From NCBI GenBank assembly GCA_030646295.1, contig JAUSND010000024.1, positions 124,001-188,000 of the forward strand: a stretch of DNA of 64,000 bases, read 5' to 3'. Numbering within the stretch: position 1 is the first letter of the stretch; each line of letters begins with the position of its first letter. Source of the stretch: Moraxellaceae bacterium. GTDB lineage: Bacteria > Pseudomonadota > Gammaproteobacteria > Pseudomonadales > Moraxellaceae. The notes under the pieces were generated by a model. The model made no database searches, was not told the origin of the DNA, and was given only the letters and a program-made list of their open reading frames with translations. The position numbers and the translations under genes were made by a program. Below, in pieces: positions 34,145 to 44,166 of the stretch.

Positions 34145-34886
34145 CAAGATGACTCACTCTCCGAAAGTGGTGCTGATTACCGGCGCCGCCATCCGGCTTG
34201 GTGCGGCTACCGCTCGCCTGCTACATGAGCGTGGCTGGAACGTGGTCGTGCACTGCCGCCAGTCGCGTGAAAAAGCCAGGGAGCTGGCTGCCGAACTGAA
34301 TGTGAAACGCGCCGACTCCTGCCATGTCCTGCAGGCTGATCTGGCGCGTGATGATGAAGTAACGTGGCTGGCACAGGAAAGCCGGCATGTCTGGGGGCAT
34401 GTGGATGCGCTGATCAATAACGCGTCCAGTTTTTACCCCACCCCCATCGGCAGCGTGACATCAACCGAATGGGATGACCTGTTTTCCAGCAATGCGCGTG
34501 CACCATTCTTTCTGGCACAGGCACTGGCACCCGAGCTGAAAAAACAGCATGGCGCCATCATCAACCTGATTGATATCCATGCCGAAAAACCGCTGAAGGA
34601 TCACACTGTGTACTGCATGGCGAAAGCCGCACATGCCATGCTGACACTGTCACTGGCAAAGGAGCTGGCACCTGAAGTGCGCGTGAACGGCGTATCACCC
34701 GGCGCCATCCTGTGGCCCAGCACAGGTGCCGTCAGCGCAGGGAAACAGGAAAGCATCCTGAGCGGCATCCCCCTGCAGCGTCTGGGCGATCCACAGGACA
34801 TCGCCCGCACCATCGCCTTTCTGCTGGAAGAAGCACCCTATATTTCAGGGCAGATCATTGCGGTCGATGGTGGCAGAAGCCTTTAA
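34134..34886 (+). CDS. folM: Pteridine reductase (FolM-like SDR)
   Basis: The 250-residue short-chain dehydrogenase has VVLITGAAIRLGAATARLL, where the Arg after the glycine loop is typical of pteridine reductases. It also has HCRQSREKA, NNASSFYPTPIG and the catalytic YCMAKAAHAML tyrosine-lysine pair near residue 161. It should reduce dihydrobiopterin, dihydromonapterin or dihydrofolate with NADPH. folK and folB lie about 0.5-1 kb away, supporting a pterin role. ATG at 34134 overlaps the end of cca; ATG at 34149 is an alternative. Confidence 0.87.
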   Translation: MPADKMTHSPKVVLITGAAIRLGAATARLLHERGWNVVVHCRQSREKARELAAELNVKRADSCHVLQADLARDDEVTWLAQESRHVWGHVDALINNASSFYPTPIGSVTSTEWDDLFSSNARAPFFLAQALAPELKKQHGAIINLIDIHAEKPLKDHTVYCMAKAAHAMLTLSLAKELAPEVRVNGVSPGAILWPSTGAVSAGKQESILSGIPLQRLGDPQDIARTIAFLLEEAPYISGQIIAVDGGRSL

Positions 34887-34895
34887 CGGGTTGTA

Positions 34896-35297
34896 TCAGG
34901 CGGGCGCCTTCATCATGTGCTTTTCCAGCTCGGCCCGGATGGCAATCGGCAATGGTTCGCTTTTCTGGGTCTCGTAGTTGAAATAGACCTGCACCGCCTT
35001 GCCCCGCGCCACGCAGACATCGTTTTGCCAGGCCTCCTGAGCCACCACAAACGACGAATTGCCGATTCGCTCAATGCCCGTCAGCAACAGGACATCGTGG
35101 CCGTAATGCGTCTGCGCAACGTAATCGATTTCCACTTTCGCCAGAATCAGGTTCCACTTGTCCAGCGCCAGCGTGGGATTGAACAAGCGGAACACCGGCT
35201 CACGTGATGCCTCGAACCAGCCCGATGTCACCGTGTTATTGATATGTCCAAGCGCATCGGTTTCATAAAATCGCGGCGTCACTGTCATGCTGAACAT
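34896..35297 (-). CDS. Acyl-CoA thioesterase, 4HBT hotdog family
   Basis: The 133-residue protein has the 4-hydroxybenzoyl-CoA thioesterase signature, PRFYETDALGHINNTV, with the catalytic aspartate near residue 13, then a helical and strand layout ending YEL-type. It resembles YbgC and related enzymes that hydrolyse acyl-CoA or acyl-ACP. Its ATG overlaps the TGA of folK by one base and has GGAG seven bases upstream. It ends nine bases from folM, which converges on it. Confidence 0.88.
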   Translation of the reverse strand: MFSMTVTPRFYETDALGHINNTVTSGWFEASREPVFRLFNPTLALDKWNLILAKVEIDYVAQTHYGHDVLLLTGIERIGNSSFVVAQEAWQNDVCVARGKAVQVYFNYETQKSEPLPIAIRAELEKHMMKAPA

Positions 35298-35803
35298 CAA
35301 AAATCTCCAGAATCATCAAGCGGGAAACTCACTTCGCGCAGGGGCTGCTTCGAGTGATCAAATGCTTCCCAGTGTTCGGCATAAGGACGAATCGTTTCCG
35401 GGTGGCGATCATTGCCCGCCAGATCCGCGAGTGGCTTCAACACAAAGGCGTGCTTGAGAATTTCATCACGGGGCAGGCTTACACCATCAACTTCGCCACA
35501 GGCATTACCCCACGTGAGAATATCGATATCCAGTGTGCGCGAAGAGAATTTTGGCGAACGACGATCACGCCCCCAGGCCTCTTCTATTGCACGCAACTCT
35601 GTCGCCAGCTCACCCACCGTCTTGTCGGTATCAATAGCGACGACAAGATTATAAAAAGGATCGCCATCAAAACCGACCGCATCACTTTCATACACCGGTG
35701 AAATCAGCACATCACCATAGAGATCTTCCAGCGCATGCAGCGCTCCGCGAATGTTTTTTTCGCGATCAATGTTACTGCCCACTCCCAGATACACGCGTGG
35801 CAT
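35297..35803 (-). CDS. folK: 6-hydroxymethyl-7,8-dihydropterin pyrophosphokinase
   Basis: The 168-residue protein transfers pyrophosphate from ATP to the pterin in folate synthesis. It shows VYLGVGSNIDREKNIRGAL, YNLVVAIDT and the HPPK signature RTLDIDILTWG near residue 107, with LPRDEILKHAFVLKPLADL after it. It is coupled by a one-base TGATG overlap to folB upstream. Gene order folB-folK keeps consecutive pathway steps together. Confidence 0.95.
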   Translation of the reverse strand: MPRVYLGVGSNIDREKNIRGALHALEDLYGDVLISPVYESDAVGFDGDPFYNLVVAIDTDKTVGELATELRAIEEAWGRDRRSPKFSSRTLDIDILTWGNACGEVDGVSLPRDEILKHAFVLKPLADLAGNDRHPETIRPYAEHWEAFDHSKQPLREVSFPLDDSGDF

Positions 35804-36159
35804 CAGTCTTTACTACCCCGTTCAATAATAATGCCCACATCCTGCGAGCCACGAACCGCACCCGGTTTTGACAGGCGCAGCCTGAGCCATGGCACGTTGA
35901 ATTCTTTCTGGACGATTTCCGCCACTTTTTCCGACAGCGTTTCCACCAGCAGGAATTCCGACTCTCCCACAAAGCCGATCAGGCGTTTGGCCACCGCCTT
36001 GTAGTCCAGGGCATCGGCAATATTGTCACTGGCGGCTGCCTTGCGGATGTCCGTCGCCATTTCCAGATCAATGCTGATGGTCTGGCGGATGCGGCGCTCC
36101 CAGTCAAAGATGCCGATGACGGTCTCGATCTTGAGGTCGCGAATGTAAACGATGTCCAT
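35803..36159 (-). CDS. folB: Dihydroneopterin aldolase
   Basis: The 118-residue tunnelling-fold enzyme releases glycolaldehyde from dihydroneopterin. It begins MDIVYIRDLKIETVIGIFDWE and has DALDYKAVAKRLIGFV and LVETLSEKVAEIVQKEF; the conserved Tyr and Glu are present. ATG at 36159 was chosen as the family start; an extension of twelve codons lacks similarity. It is divergent from plsY, with about 110 bases between the two starts. Confidence 0.95.
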   Translation of the reverse strand: MDIVYIRDLKIETVIGIFDWERRIRQTISIDLEMATDIRKAAASDNIADALDYKAVAKRLIGFVGESEFLLVETLSEKVAEIVQKEFNVPWLRLRLSKPGAVRGSQDVGIIIERGSKD

Positions 36160-36268
36160 GCTGTCTCCTGCGGAGCGGGTGGCGGGATCGTGCATCGTAC
36201 GGGAGACGGCAGGGCAGCAAGCCTCTACAATCGATTACTCTTTCGGCAATCGCGCAAGGAACGTCCGC

Positions 36269-36871
36269 ATGTCGCCCGACCTCATCGCCACCGGGGCACT
36301 CATTATCGCCTATCTGCTGGGCTCTGTCTGTTCGGCCATTCTGGTGTGTCGCCTGCTCGGCCTGCCGGACCCGCGTACCGAAGGCTCGCACAATCCCGGC
36401 ACCACCAATGTCCTGCGCATTGGCGGCAAGGGGCCGGCCGCATTGACCCTGCTGGGCGACATGCTGAAAGGCGTGGTACCGGTACTGGTCGCACGGCATT
36501 ACCATCTGGAACCGGCTGTAGTTTCTGCTGTCGGACTGGCGGCCTTTCTCGGCCATCTTTATCCGGTGTTTTTCCGTTTCGAGGGCGGCAAGGGCGTCGC
36601 CACGGCACTGGGCGTGTTGCTCGCGCTGCACTGGCCGCTGGGCCTCATCATCGTGGCAATCTGGGTCGCTGCCTTTGCCGCCGCCCGGATTTCCTCACTT
36701 GGCTCCATCATCGGTTTTACTGCTGCACCATTCATTGCGTGGCAGATGGTACCCGGCTACATGCTCGGGATTGCCGGCATGAGCCTGCTGCTGCTGGCCC
36801 GCCACAAGACCAACATCATTGCGCTGGCAAAAGGCGAAGAAAGGCGCTTCGGCAGCAAAAAGCCGGACTAG
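36269..36871 (+). CDS. plsY: Acyl-phosphate:glycerol-3-phosphate acyltransferase
   Basis: The 200-residue inner-membrane protein acylates glycerol 3-phosphate from acyl phosphate made by PlsX. It has about five membrane segments. PlsY motifs are YLLGSVCSAILVCR, GSHNPGTTNVLRIGGKGPA near residue 44, GHLYPVFFRFEGGKGVATALG near residue 93 and a basic RHKTNIIALAKGEERR tail. ATG at 36269 fits the family. tsaD converges on it, leaving 29 bases. Confidence 0.96.
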   Translation: MSPDLIATGALIIAYLLGSVCSAILVCRLLGLPDPRTEGSHNPGTTNVLRIGGKGPAALTLLGDMLKGVVPVLVARHYHLEPAVVSAVGLAAFLGHLYPVFFRFEGGKGVATALGVLLALHWPLGLIIVAIWVAAFAAARISSLGSIIGFTAAPFIAWQMVPGYMLGIAGMSLLLLARHKTNIIALAKGEERRFGSKKPD

Positions 36872-36900
36872 ACCGCTCTTACACCCTTACGCAAAGTCCC

Positions 36901-37920
36901 TCACACCCCCGGCGCCACCAGCTCTGTCATTGGCCAGCGCGGTTTCACCTTGATGTCCAGCCCCTGCTGCTCACCCGCCAGCAGACGCTGGCAGCCAGCA
37001 AAGGCAATCATCGCGCCGTTGTCGGTGCAGAACGGCAGGGCTGGATAAAACACTTCAGCCTTGTGCCGCTGCACCATGTCCGCAAGTTTTGCGCGCAACA
37101 GCTTGTTGGCGCTGACGCCACCCGCCACCACCAGCCGTTCCACGCCGGTTTCCTTGAGGGCACGCTCACATTTGCGTGACAGCGTGTCCACGGCAGCGGC
37201 CTGAAAACTGGCCGCGATATCGGCATGCCTCTGCGGATAATCCGCCGTGTTATTAAGTGCATTCAGTACCGCTGTCTTCAGGCCACTGAACGAAAAATCC
37301 AGCCCGGGCCGGTCCAGCATGGGGCGCGGAAACTCGAAACGGCTGTCATCACCCTGCTCCGCCAGTCGTGACACCGCCGGACCACCGGGATAATCCAGGC
37401 GCATCATCTTGGCGACCTTGTCGAATGCCTCGCCCGCCGCATCATCAATGGACTCGCCCAGCAACGCGTAACGACCAATTCCGTCCACCCGCATCAGCTG
37501 GGTGTGGCCTCCCGAGACCAGCAGGGCGACGAACGGGAATGCCGGCGGATTCTCCTCCAGCATCGGCGCCAGCAGATGCCCCTCCATGTGGTGCACCCCG
37601 ACAGCCGGAATACCCAGCGACCAGGCCAGCGTACGGCCGAACACCGCGCCGACCATCAATGCCCCGGCCAGCCCCGGGCCAGCGGTGTAGGCAACGCCAT
37701 CAAGGTCTTCAAGGCTGCTGCCCGCCTCGGCCAGCAGCTCACGCAACAAGGGGATGATCTTGCGGACATGGTCGCGCGAGGCCAGCTCCGGCACGACCCC
37801 GCCGTAATCGGCATGAAGGTCGATCTGGCTATAGAGACAATGGGCCAGCAGCCCCCGGTCACTGTCATAGACAGCCACACCGGTCTCGTCACAGGAGGTT
37901 TCTATACCTAGAATTCGCAT
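36901..37920 (-). CDS. tsaD: tRNA N6-adenosine threonylcarbamoyltransferase
   Basis: The 339-residue protein (Gcp/YgjD) transfers threonylcarbamoyl to A37 of ANN-decoding tRNAs with TsaB and TsaE. It shows [16 protein letters not shown], the metal-binding [12 protein letters not shown] near residue 110, LVSGGHTQL, a GEAFDKVAK loop and [12 protein letters not shown]. The ATG at 37920 has no good ribosome site. An almost identical copy of the start (ATG at 37940) does have one, and opens a tiny overlapping frame. rpsU is divergent. Confidence 0.95.
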   Translation of the reverse strand: MRILGIETSCDETGVAVYDSDRGLLAHCLYSQIDLHADYGGVVPELASRDHVRKIIPLLRELLAEAGSSLEDLDGVAYTAGPGLAGALMVGAVFGRTLAWSLGIPAVGVHHMEGHLLAPMLEENPPAFPFVALLVSGGHTQLMRVDGIGRYALLGESIDDAAGEAFDKVAKMMRLDYPGGPAVSRLAEQGDDSRFEFPRPMLDRPGLDFSFSGLKTAVLNALNNTADYPQRHADIAASFQAAAVDTLSRKCERALKETGVERLVVAGGVSANKLLRAKLADMVQRHKAEVFYPALPFCTDNGAMIAFAGCQRLLAGEQQGLDIKVKPRWPMTELVAPGV

Positions 37921-37945
37921 GTTTGGCCCAGAATACGCATGTTTG
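37907..37945 (-). repeat. Imperfect 20-bp tandem duplication of the tsaD start, creating a 10-codon ORF
   Basis: The minus strand carries CAAACATGCGTATTCTGGG followed by CAAACATGCGAATTCTAGG. The first copy has GAGG five bases before its ATG and reads [10 protein letters not shown] then TAG. That stop lies ten bases inside tsaD, which itself starts MRILG from the second copy. The two MRILG copies differ only at synonymous positions. A ribosome ending the short frame would sit on the tsaD start, so coupling is possible. Confidence 0.6.
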
Positions 37946-38020
37946 CCTCGCTCCCGGCCGCTTTTGGCCTGTTCAGGGGCGCTATCCTAGCGGTCGCGAC
38001 GAAAGAGGGCCAGACAGGAC

Positions 38021-38049
38021 TTGGCAGACGGGTCCAGAGTGGCTAGAAT
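38021..38049 (+). promoter_or_regulatory. Sigma-70 promoter of rpsU
   Basis: TTGGCA at 38021-38026 and TAGAAT at 38044-38049 each match five of six consensus bases, with a 17-base spacer. The expected start is about 60 bases before the rpsU ATG. Confidence 0.75.
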
Positions 38050-38115
38050 CAGCGCCCTTGTCCGGGGACCCGATCCCGTCCGGGCCCTAACAGCATAAAT
38101 TTTAAGGTGAGTTGC

Positions 38116-38331
38116 ATGCCGTCAGTGAAAGTCAAAGAAGGCGAGCCGTTTGACGTTGCTCTGCGCCGCTTCAAGCGCTCCTGCGAAAAGGCCGGTGTTC
38201 TGGCTGATGTCCGCAAGCGCGAGTTCTACGAAAAGCCGACTCAGGAACGCAAGCGCAAGGCCGCTGCTGCCGTGAAGCGCCACGCGAAGAAGGTTGCTCG
38301 CGAAAACATGAAGACGACCCGCCTGTACTGA
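38116..38331 (+). CDS. rpsU: 30S ribosomal protein S21
   Basis: The 71-residue basic protein begins [20 protein letters not shown] and has [18 protein letters not shown], typical S21. It binds the 30S platform near the anti-Shine-Dalgarno of 16S rRNA. ATG at 38116 follows TAAGGTGA at a good distance. It opens the macromolecular synthesis operon; a terminator-like hairpin follows before yqeY, dnaG and rpoD, as in enterobacteria. Confidence 0.98.
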   Translation: MPSVKVKEGEPFDVALRRFKRSCEKAGVLADVRKREFYEKPTQERKRKAAAAVKRHAKKVARENMKTTRLY

Positions 38332-38389
38332 TACAGGTCGGTTCGCAGCACCTCGGCCTTGCGCTCCCGTAGCACGAGGCCGAAGCCCG

Positions 38390-38424
38390 AAAGCGGCACA
38401 TCCTTGTGATGTCGCCGCTTTTTG
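38390..38424 (+). terminator. Internal terminator between rpsU and yqeY
   Basis: The stem AAAGCGGC-ACATC pairs with GATGT-C-GCCGCTTT with one mismatch or bulge, then TTTGC. A second dyad (TCGGCCT/AGGCCGA) lies just upstream. In E. coli a partial terminator between rpsU and dnaG tunes the ratio of S21 to primase and sigma; the position here is equivalent. Confidence 0.75.
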
Positions 38425-38472
38425 CTTTTATCTGTTACCTGCCCTCTGTCACCTGCCCAAGGATGCCTGGCC

Positions 38473-38919
38473 ATGTCCGAACTCAAGACCGCACTGACGA
38501 ATGCCATGAAGGACGCCATGCGCGCCCAGGACAAGGACCGCCTTGGGGTGATCCGCATGGCGACCGCCGCCATCAAGCAGATTGAAGTGGACGAGCGCAT
38601 CGAGCTGGATGATGCCCGCGTACTGGCCACCCTGGAAAAGATGGTCAAACAACGCCGCGAATCCGTCGCCGCCTTCGAGCAGGGCGGCCGCCCCGAGCTG
38701 GCCGCAAAGGAAGCCGCCGAAATCGTGGTGCTGCAATCCTTCCTGCCGGCCCAGCTGTCCGACGCCGAAATCGACAGCCTCATCGCCGAAGCACTTGCCA
38801 CGACCGGTGCCACCACCGCACGCGACATGGGCAAGGTGATGAACGAACTACGCCCGAAGCTGGCTGGTCGCGCCGATACCGGTGCCGTCTCGCAGAAAGT
38901 GAAGGCACGTCTGGGCTGA
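38473..38919 (+). CDS. yqeY: GatB/YqeY-domain protein
   Basis: The 148-residue helical protein begins MSELKTALTNAMKDAMRAQD and has VIRMATAAIKQIEVDERIEL, EAAEIVVLQSFLPAQLSDAE and RDMGKVMNELRPKLAGRAD. This is a stand-alone form of the tRNA-binding tail of GatB. Its function is unknown; tRNA binding is likely. It lies between rpsU and dnaG, an arrangement seen in several gammaproteobacteria, and 51 bases separate it from dnaG. Confidence 0.93.
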   Translation: MSELKTALTNAMKDAMRAQDKDRLGVIRMATAAIKQIEVDERIELDDARVLATLEKMVKQRRESVAAFEQGGRPELAAKEAAEIVVLQSFLPAQLSDAEIDSLIAEALATTGATTARDMGKVMNELRPKLAGRADTGAVSQKVKARLG

Positions 38920-38970
38920 ATGCTCCGGCCTGGCATACACTGCCCACTCAACTGCTAAGGCTGCACAGCA

Positions 38971-40857
38971 ATGGCTGCTTACGGGCGCATCCCCGAATCC
39001 TTTATTGACGACGTCCTGCTCCGCACGGACATCGTCGATCTCATTGATTCACGGGTAAAGCTCAAGAAAGCCGGCAAGAACTACAGCGCCTGCTGCCCGT
39101 TCCACCGCGAAAAATCCCCTTCATTTACCGTCAGCCGCGAAAAACAGTTTTATTACTGCTTTGGCTGCGGCGCCTCGGGCAATGCCGTCAGTTTCCTGAT
39201 GGATTACGAGCGCAAGGGATTTCTTGACGCACTCAACGAGCTGGCAGGACGTGTCGGCCTTGATGTCCCGGACACACGCGACCCCGACGCCGCGCCGCGC
39301 GAATCACAGCAACCGCTTTATGACCTGCTGGAAACTGCCGCCAAATATTTCGAGCAGCAACTGCGCACAAACCGTGAGCGCGAAAAGGCTGTCGGTTACT
39401 TCAAGAAGCGCGGCCTCACGGGCGCCATCGCCAAGCATTATCGCCTCGGTTATGCGCCACCAGGCTGGGACAACCTGCTCACCGCACTCGGCAACAACGA
39501 AGACAGCAAAAAAAACCTGCTGGCCACCGGTCTCGTTGTACGCAATGACCAGAGCAACCGCATTTACGACGCCATGCGTGATCGTGTCATTTTTCCGATC
39601 CGTGATTTCCGTGGCCGCGTGATTGCATTTGGTGGGCGCGTGCTGACTGATGAAAAACCGAAATACCTGAATTCACCGGAATCCCCCGTGTTTCACAAGG
39701 GCCAGGAACTGTATGGCCTGTATGAAGCGCGCATGGCTCCCGGCAAGCTTGAACGCGTGATTGTGGTCGAAGGCTATATGGATGTGGTCGCGCTGGCGCA
39801 GTACGGCATCACCAATGCCGTGGCCACACTGGGCACCGCCACCAGCACCACCCATGTCGAACGTCTGCTCCGGCTGGTGCCGGAAATCTGTTTCTGCTTT
39901 GACGGTGACGAAGCCGGTCGCAAGGCCGCCTGGCGTGCACTGGAATCGGCACTGCCGGCCATGCAGGACGGCAAGAGCGCCAGCTTCCTGTTTCTGCCCA
40001 CCGGCGAAGATCCGGACTCACTGGTACGCAAGGAAGGGACGGCGCGCTTCCAGGACCGCGTGCAGAACGAGGCCGAACCACTGGCCGACTTCATGTTCCG
40101 CCATCTGGGCGAGGGCCTGAATACCGAAAGCCTGGAAGGCCGCAGCCGGCTCACCATGCTGGCAAAACCGCTGGTCGCCACGCTGCCTGACGGGCTTTAT
40201 CGTGAAATGCTGCTGCAGCGCCTGGCCGAATTCACCCGGCTGGAGCTAGCGACCCTGCGTGCCGCCGTGCTGGATACGCCACCCATCCCTGCCACGCGCA
40301 GCCAGGCTCCAGTACCACGTCAGACGGCACCGGACGAGGCATCGGGCATACAGGACTACTTCACCGACACCAACGACACCCAGCCCCAGAATGGTTACGG
40401 CAAGCGTCCGCGCTTCGAGCCGCGTCAGCGTCAGGGCCGGCAGCCTTACGCCCCCCGCATCCAGACACTGGGCCTGCCCGAGCAAGCCGTGCGCCTGCTG
40501 CTGCAGGACCCGAAGCAGGCCAGCCTGACCAGCAGTGCCGAACTGCTGGCATTGCGCTTGCCAGAGGACTGCCTGCTGATCGAGCTGATCCGCCTGCTGG
40601 AAAACAGCCCAGGCATCAGCACCCCCGCCCTGCTGGGGGCCTGGCACGGCACAGAACTGGGCGACGAACTGACCGCCCTTGCCGCCAGCGAGTTTCTGAC
40701 CCCCAATGTCGGGGTGGACCTGGAGCTCAGGGGCGTACTGGGCGGCCTGCGGCTTGCGGCCATGGAGGCCGAGCTCAGGGAGTGCACCGACCTGGAAAGC
40801 ATCCAGCGCCTGAAAAAGGCCATTGAAGCGCTCAAACAAGCCCCCATTTCTCATTAG
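38971..40857 (+). CDS. dnaG: DNA primase
   Basis: The 628-residue primase has an N-terminal CHC2 zinc site (CCPFHREKSPSF and YYCFGCGASGNA, residues about 40-70), a TOPRIM catalytic core (VVEGYMDVVALAQ near residue 265, CFDGDEAGRKAAW near residue 308) and a C-terminal helicase-binding domain after a Gln/Pro/Arg-rich linker (about 430-505). It makes RNA primers at the fork with DnaB. Length is slightly above E. coli (581), owing to the linker. Confidence 0.97.
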   Translation: MAAYGRIPESFIDDVLLRTDIVDLIDSRVKLKKAGKNYSACCPFHREKSPSFTVSREKQFYYCFGCGASGNAVSFLMDYERKGFLDALNELAGRVGLDVPDTRDPDAAPRESQQPLYDLLETAAKYFEQQLRTNREREKAVGYFKKRGLTGAIAKHYRLGYAPPGWDNLLTALGNNEDSKKNLLATGLVVRNDQSNRIYDAMRDRVIFPIRDFRGRVIAFGGRVLTDEKPKYLNSPESPVFHKGQELYGLYEARMAPGKLERVIVVEGYMDVVALAQYGITNAVATLGTATSTTHVERLLRLVPEICFCFDGDEAGRKAAWRALESALPAMQDGKSASFLFLPTGEDPDSLVRKEGTARFQDRVQNEAEPLADFMFRHLGEGLNTESLEGRSRLTMLAKPLVATLPDGLYREMLLQRLAEFTRLELATLRAAVLDTPPIPATRSQAPVPRQTAPDEASGIQDYFTDTNDTQPQNGYGKRPRFEPRQRQGRQPYAPRIQTLGLPEQAVRLLLQDPKQASLTSSAELLALRLPEDCLLIELIRLLENSPGISTPALLGAWHGTELGDELTALAASEFLTPNVGVDLELRGVLGGLRLAAMEAELRECTDLESIQRLKKAIEALKQAPISH

Positions 40858-40872
40858 CAAGCCCGCTCCGGC

Positions 40873-40901
40873 TGGCTGGAAAGCCGCCGGATTGGTATAA
40901 T
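40873..40901 (+). promoter_or_regulatory. Possible rpoD promoter
   Basis: A perfect -10 box TATAAT lies at 40896-40901 with TGGCTG 17 bases upstream, a weak -35. It sits between dnaG and rpoD, about 75 bases before the ATG, and would let rpoD be expressed independently of the rpsU promoter. Confidence 0.5.
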
Positions 40902-40974
40902 CCCGCTCTTGCCTGCGTCCGACAGCTGTTCGGGCGACAGCTTCGCGCAACCCGCTGTTCCACGAGGGCCCTAG

Positions 40975-42864
<1,890 letters not shown>

Positions 42865-42873
42865 GGCTACGGC

Positions 42874-42909
42874 GACAAAAAAGGCATCCATCGTGATGCC
42901 TTTTTTGTC
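42874..42909 (+). terminator. Intrinsic terminator after rpoD
   Basis: Fifteen-base perfect arms (GACAAAAAAGGCATC and its complement) surround a six-base loop, with the T6 run inside the right arm. It lies ten bases after the rpoD stop. Confidence 0.9.
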
Positions 42910-42958
42910 TCTGGAAAACAACAACGTCGACCATAACAACAAGTAGACGGGAGTTGCC

Positions 42959-43972
42959 ATGACCACGGCCACCCACACCCATCCCTCGCCCGAGCCCACC
43001 GGCACACTGCCACTGAGCCGGCTCAGCCCCCTGGTCCTGCTGGGCATTTACCTCATCGTGCCTGCCCTGGCCCTGTTCGTGATGATCGACTACATCGCCA
43101 CGGACCTGGACTTTTCGCGCCGTATCGCCTTCGACACCCACCTCATGCTGGTGGCCAGCCTGCTGCTGCAGGCACCGCATGCGATTGCCAGCCTGTTCAC
43201 TTTTGCCGACCGGGAGTACACCTCGACCTACAAGGGCACGCTGATAAAATGCGGCCTGATCGGTCTGGCCACGCTGATCCTGATCCTGCTGGTAGGCGAC
43301 ATCCTGCTGATGCTCTGCCTCATCACCTACAATTTCTATCACCAGAGCTCCCAGCAGGCGGGGATTGCCGCCATGGTGGCCGGGAACAAGTCACGCCTGC
43401 ATGAAGTCTGGCGCTGGATGTCGGTGATCATCCAGCTGGTGGGCTTCATCGCCCTTCTGGCAAACAACAACCCTGACTACCACATGATGCCGGAAAAAAA
43501 GGCGGCTCTGACCATTGTGGCCGTGCTGTTCATGGCGTGCTTTGCCGTGGTGAGCGTGATGGTCGCAAGACAGAGCAAGACCGCCATGGGGCGCCTCCTG
43601 ATTGGCGCGCAGGCAGTGATGCTGTACCTGTATGTCGCGATGTACATCATCAACCTACCGTTGCTGATGATCCTTGCCCCGGTGGTCGTGCACGACCTCA
43701 CCGCGTTCGCCTTCTACATCAACCACAACACCAACCGGAATCGTGAAACACGGTTCAACTACTTCTCGCGGATACGGAACATCGTCCCCATGCCGGAATA
43801 CGTGCTGACACCCCTCGTGGCCCTGCTGCTTGGCACCAGCATGTTCATGTCCGGCGGCGCGGAAGCATCCTACTTTGCCATCGTGGCGATCGTGCTCAAC
43901 GTGATGCACATCTATGTCGAAGGCAAGATGTGGAAGGCCGGCAGCCTGCATCGCAAGTACACACTGGTGTAG
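42959..43972 (+). CDS. Polytopic membrane protein of unknown function with conserved-looking histidines
   Basis: The 337-residue protein has eight or nine hydrophobic segments. Polar motifs lie at segment ends: LLQAPHAIASLFTFADREY (about residue 70), NFYHQSSQQAGIAAM (about 125), VVVHDLTAFAFYINHNTN (about 242) and MHIYVEGKMWKAG (about 320). The succession PH...YHxxxQxxGI...H...xGxxW recalls a broad family of predicted membrane metal-binding proteins, including some loosely linked to Brp/Blh carotene cleavage, but I cannot confirm membership. It stands alone between the rpoD terminator and a tRNA gene. A ribosome site ACGGGAG precedes the ATG. Confidence 0.7.
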   Translation: MTTATHTHPSPEPTGTLPLSRLSPLVLLGIYLIVPALALFVMIDYIATDLDFSRRIAFDTHLMLVASLLLQAPHAIASLFTFADREYTSTYKGTLIKCGLIGLATLILILLVGDILLMLCLITYNFYHQSSQQAGIAAMVAGNKSRLHEVWRWMSVIIQLVGFIALLANNNPDYHMMPEKKAALTIVAVLFMACFAVVSVMVARQSKTAMGRLLIGAQAVMLYLYVAMYIINLPLLMILAPVVVHDLTAFAFYINHNTNRNRETRFNYFSRIRNIVPMPEYVLTPLVALLLGTSMFMSGGAEASYFAIVAIVLNVMHIYVEGKMWKAGSLHRKYTLV

Positions 43973-44030
43973 CACTCACGGGGTTCTCGCCCGGGCACTT
44001 TCAGTTATACTGCGCGTCCTTCAAAAGGAA

Positions 44031-44107
44031 GGGCCTGTAGCTCAGTCGGTTAGAGCAGAGGACTCATAATCCTTTGGTCGAGGGTTCGAGTCCCTCCGGG
44101 CCCACCA
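44031..44107 (+). tRNA. tRNA with CAU anticodon, probably tRNA-Ile2 (lysidine type)
   Basis: The 77-base gene folds as a full cloverleaf with encoded CCA. The acceptor stem is GGGCCTG/CGGGCCC (one T-G pair), the D arm GCTCAGTCGGTTAGAGC, the anticodon loop CTCATAA and the T loop GGTTCGAGTCC. The stem and variable loop (ACTCATAATCCTTTGGTCG) match tRNA-Ile2 of enterobacteria better than elongator or initiator tRNA-Met, so C34 is probably modified to lysidine by TilS. A TATACT box at 44006-44011 is a possible promoter element. Confidence 0.9.
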
Positions 44108-44166
44108 TCTTCTTCACGTCGCAGCCTGTGCTGCCGGGCTGTGCCAGCAGCCACGCAATCCGGTTG

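Noticed and set aside
44031-44166. Possible island integration site at the tRNA 3' end next to the SDR/GMC cluster
   Set aside because: No integrase is present and no copy of the tRNA 3' end is seen elsewhere in the window; cluster composition resembles its surroundings.
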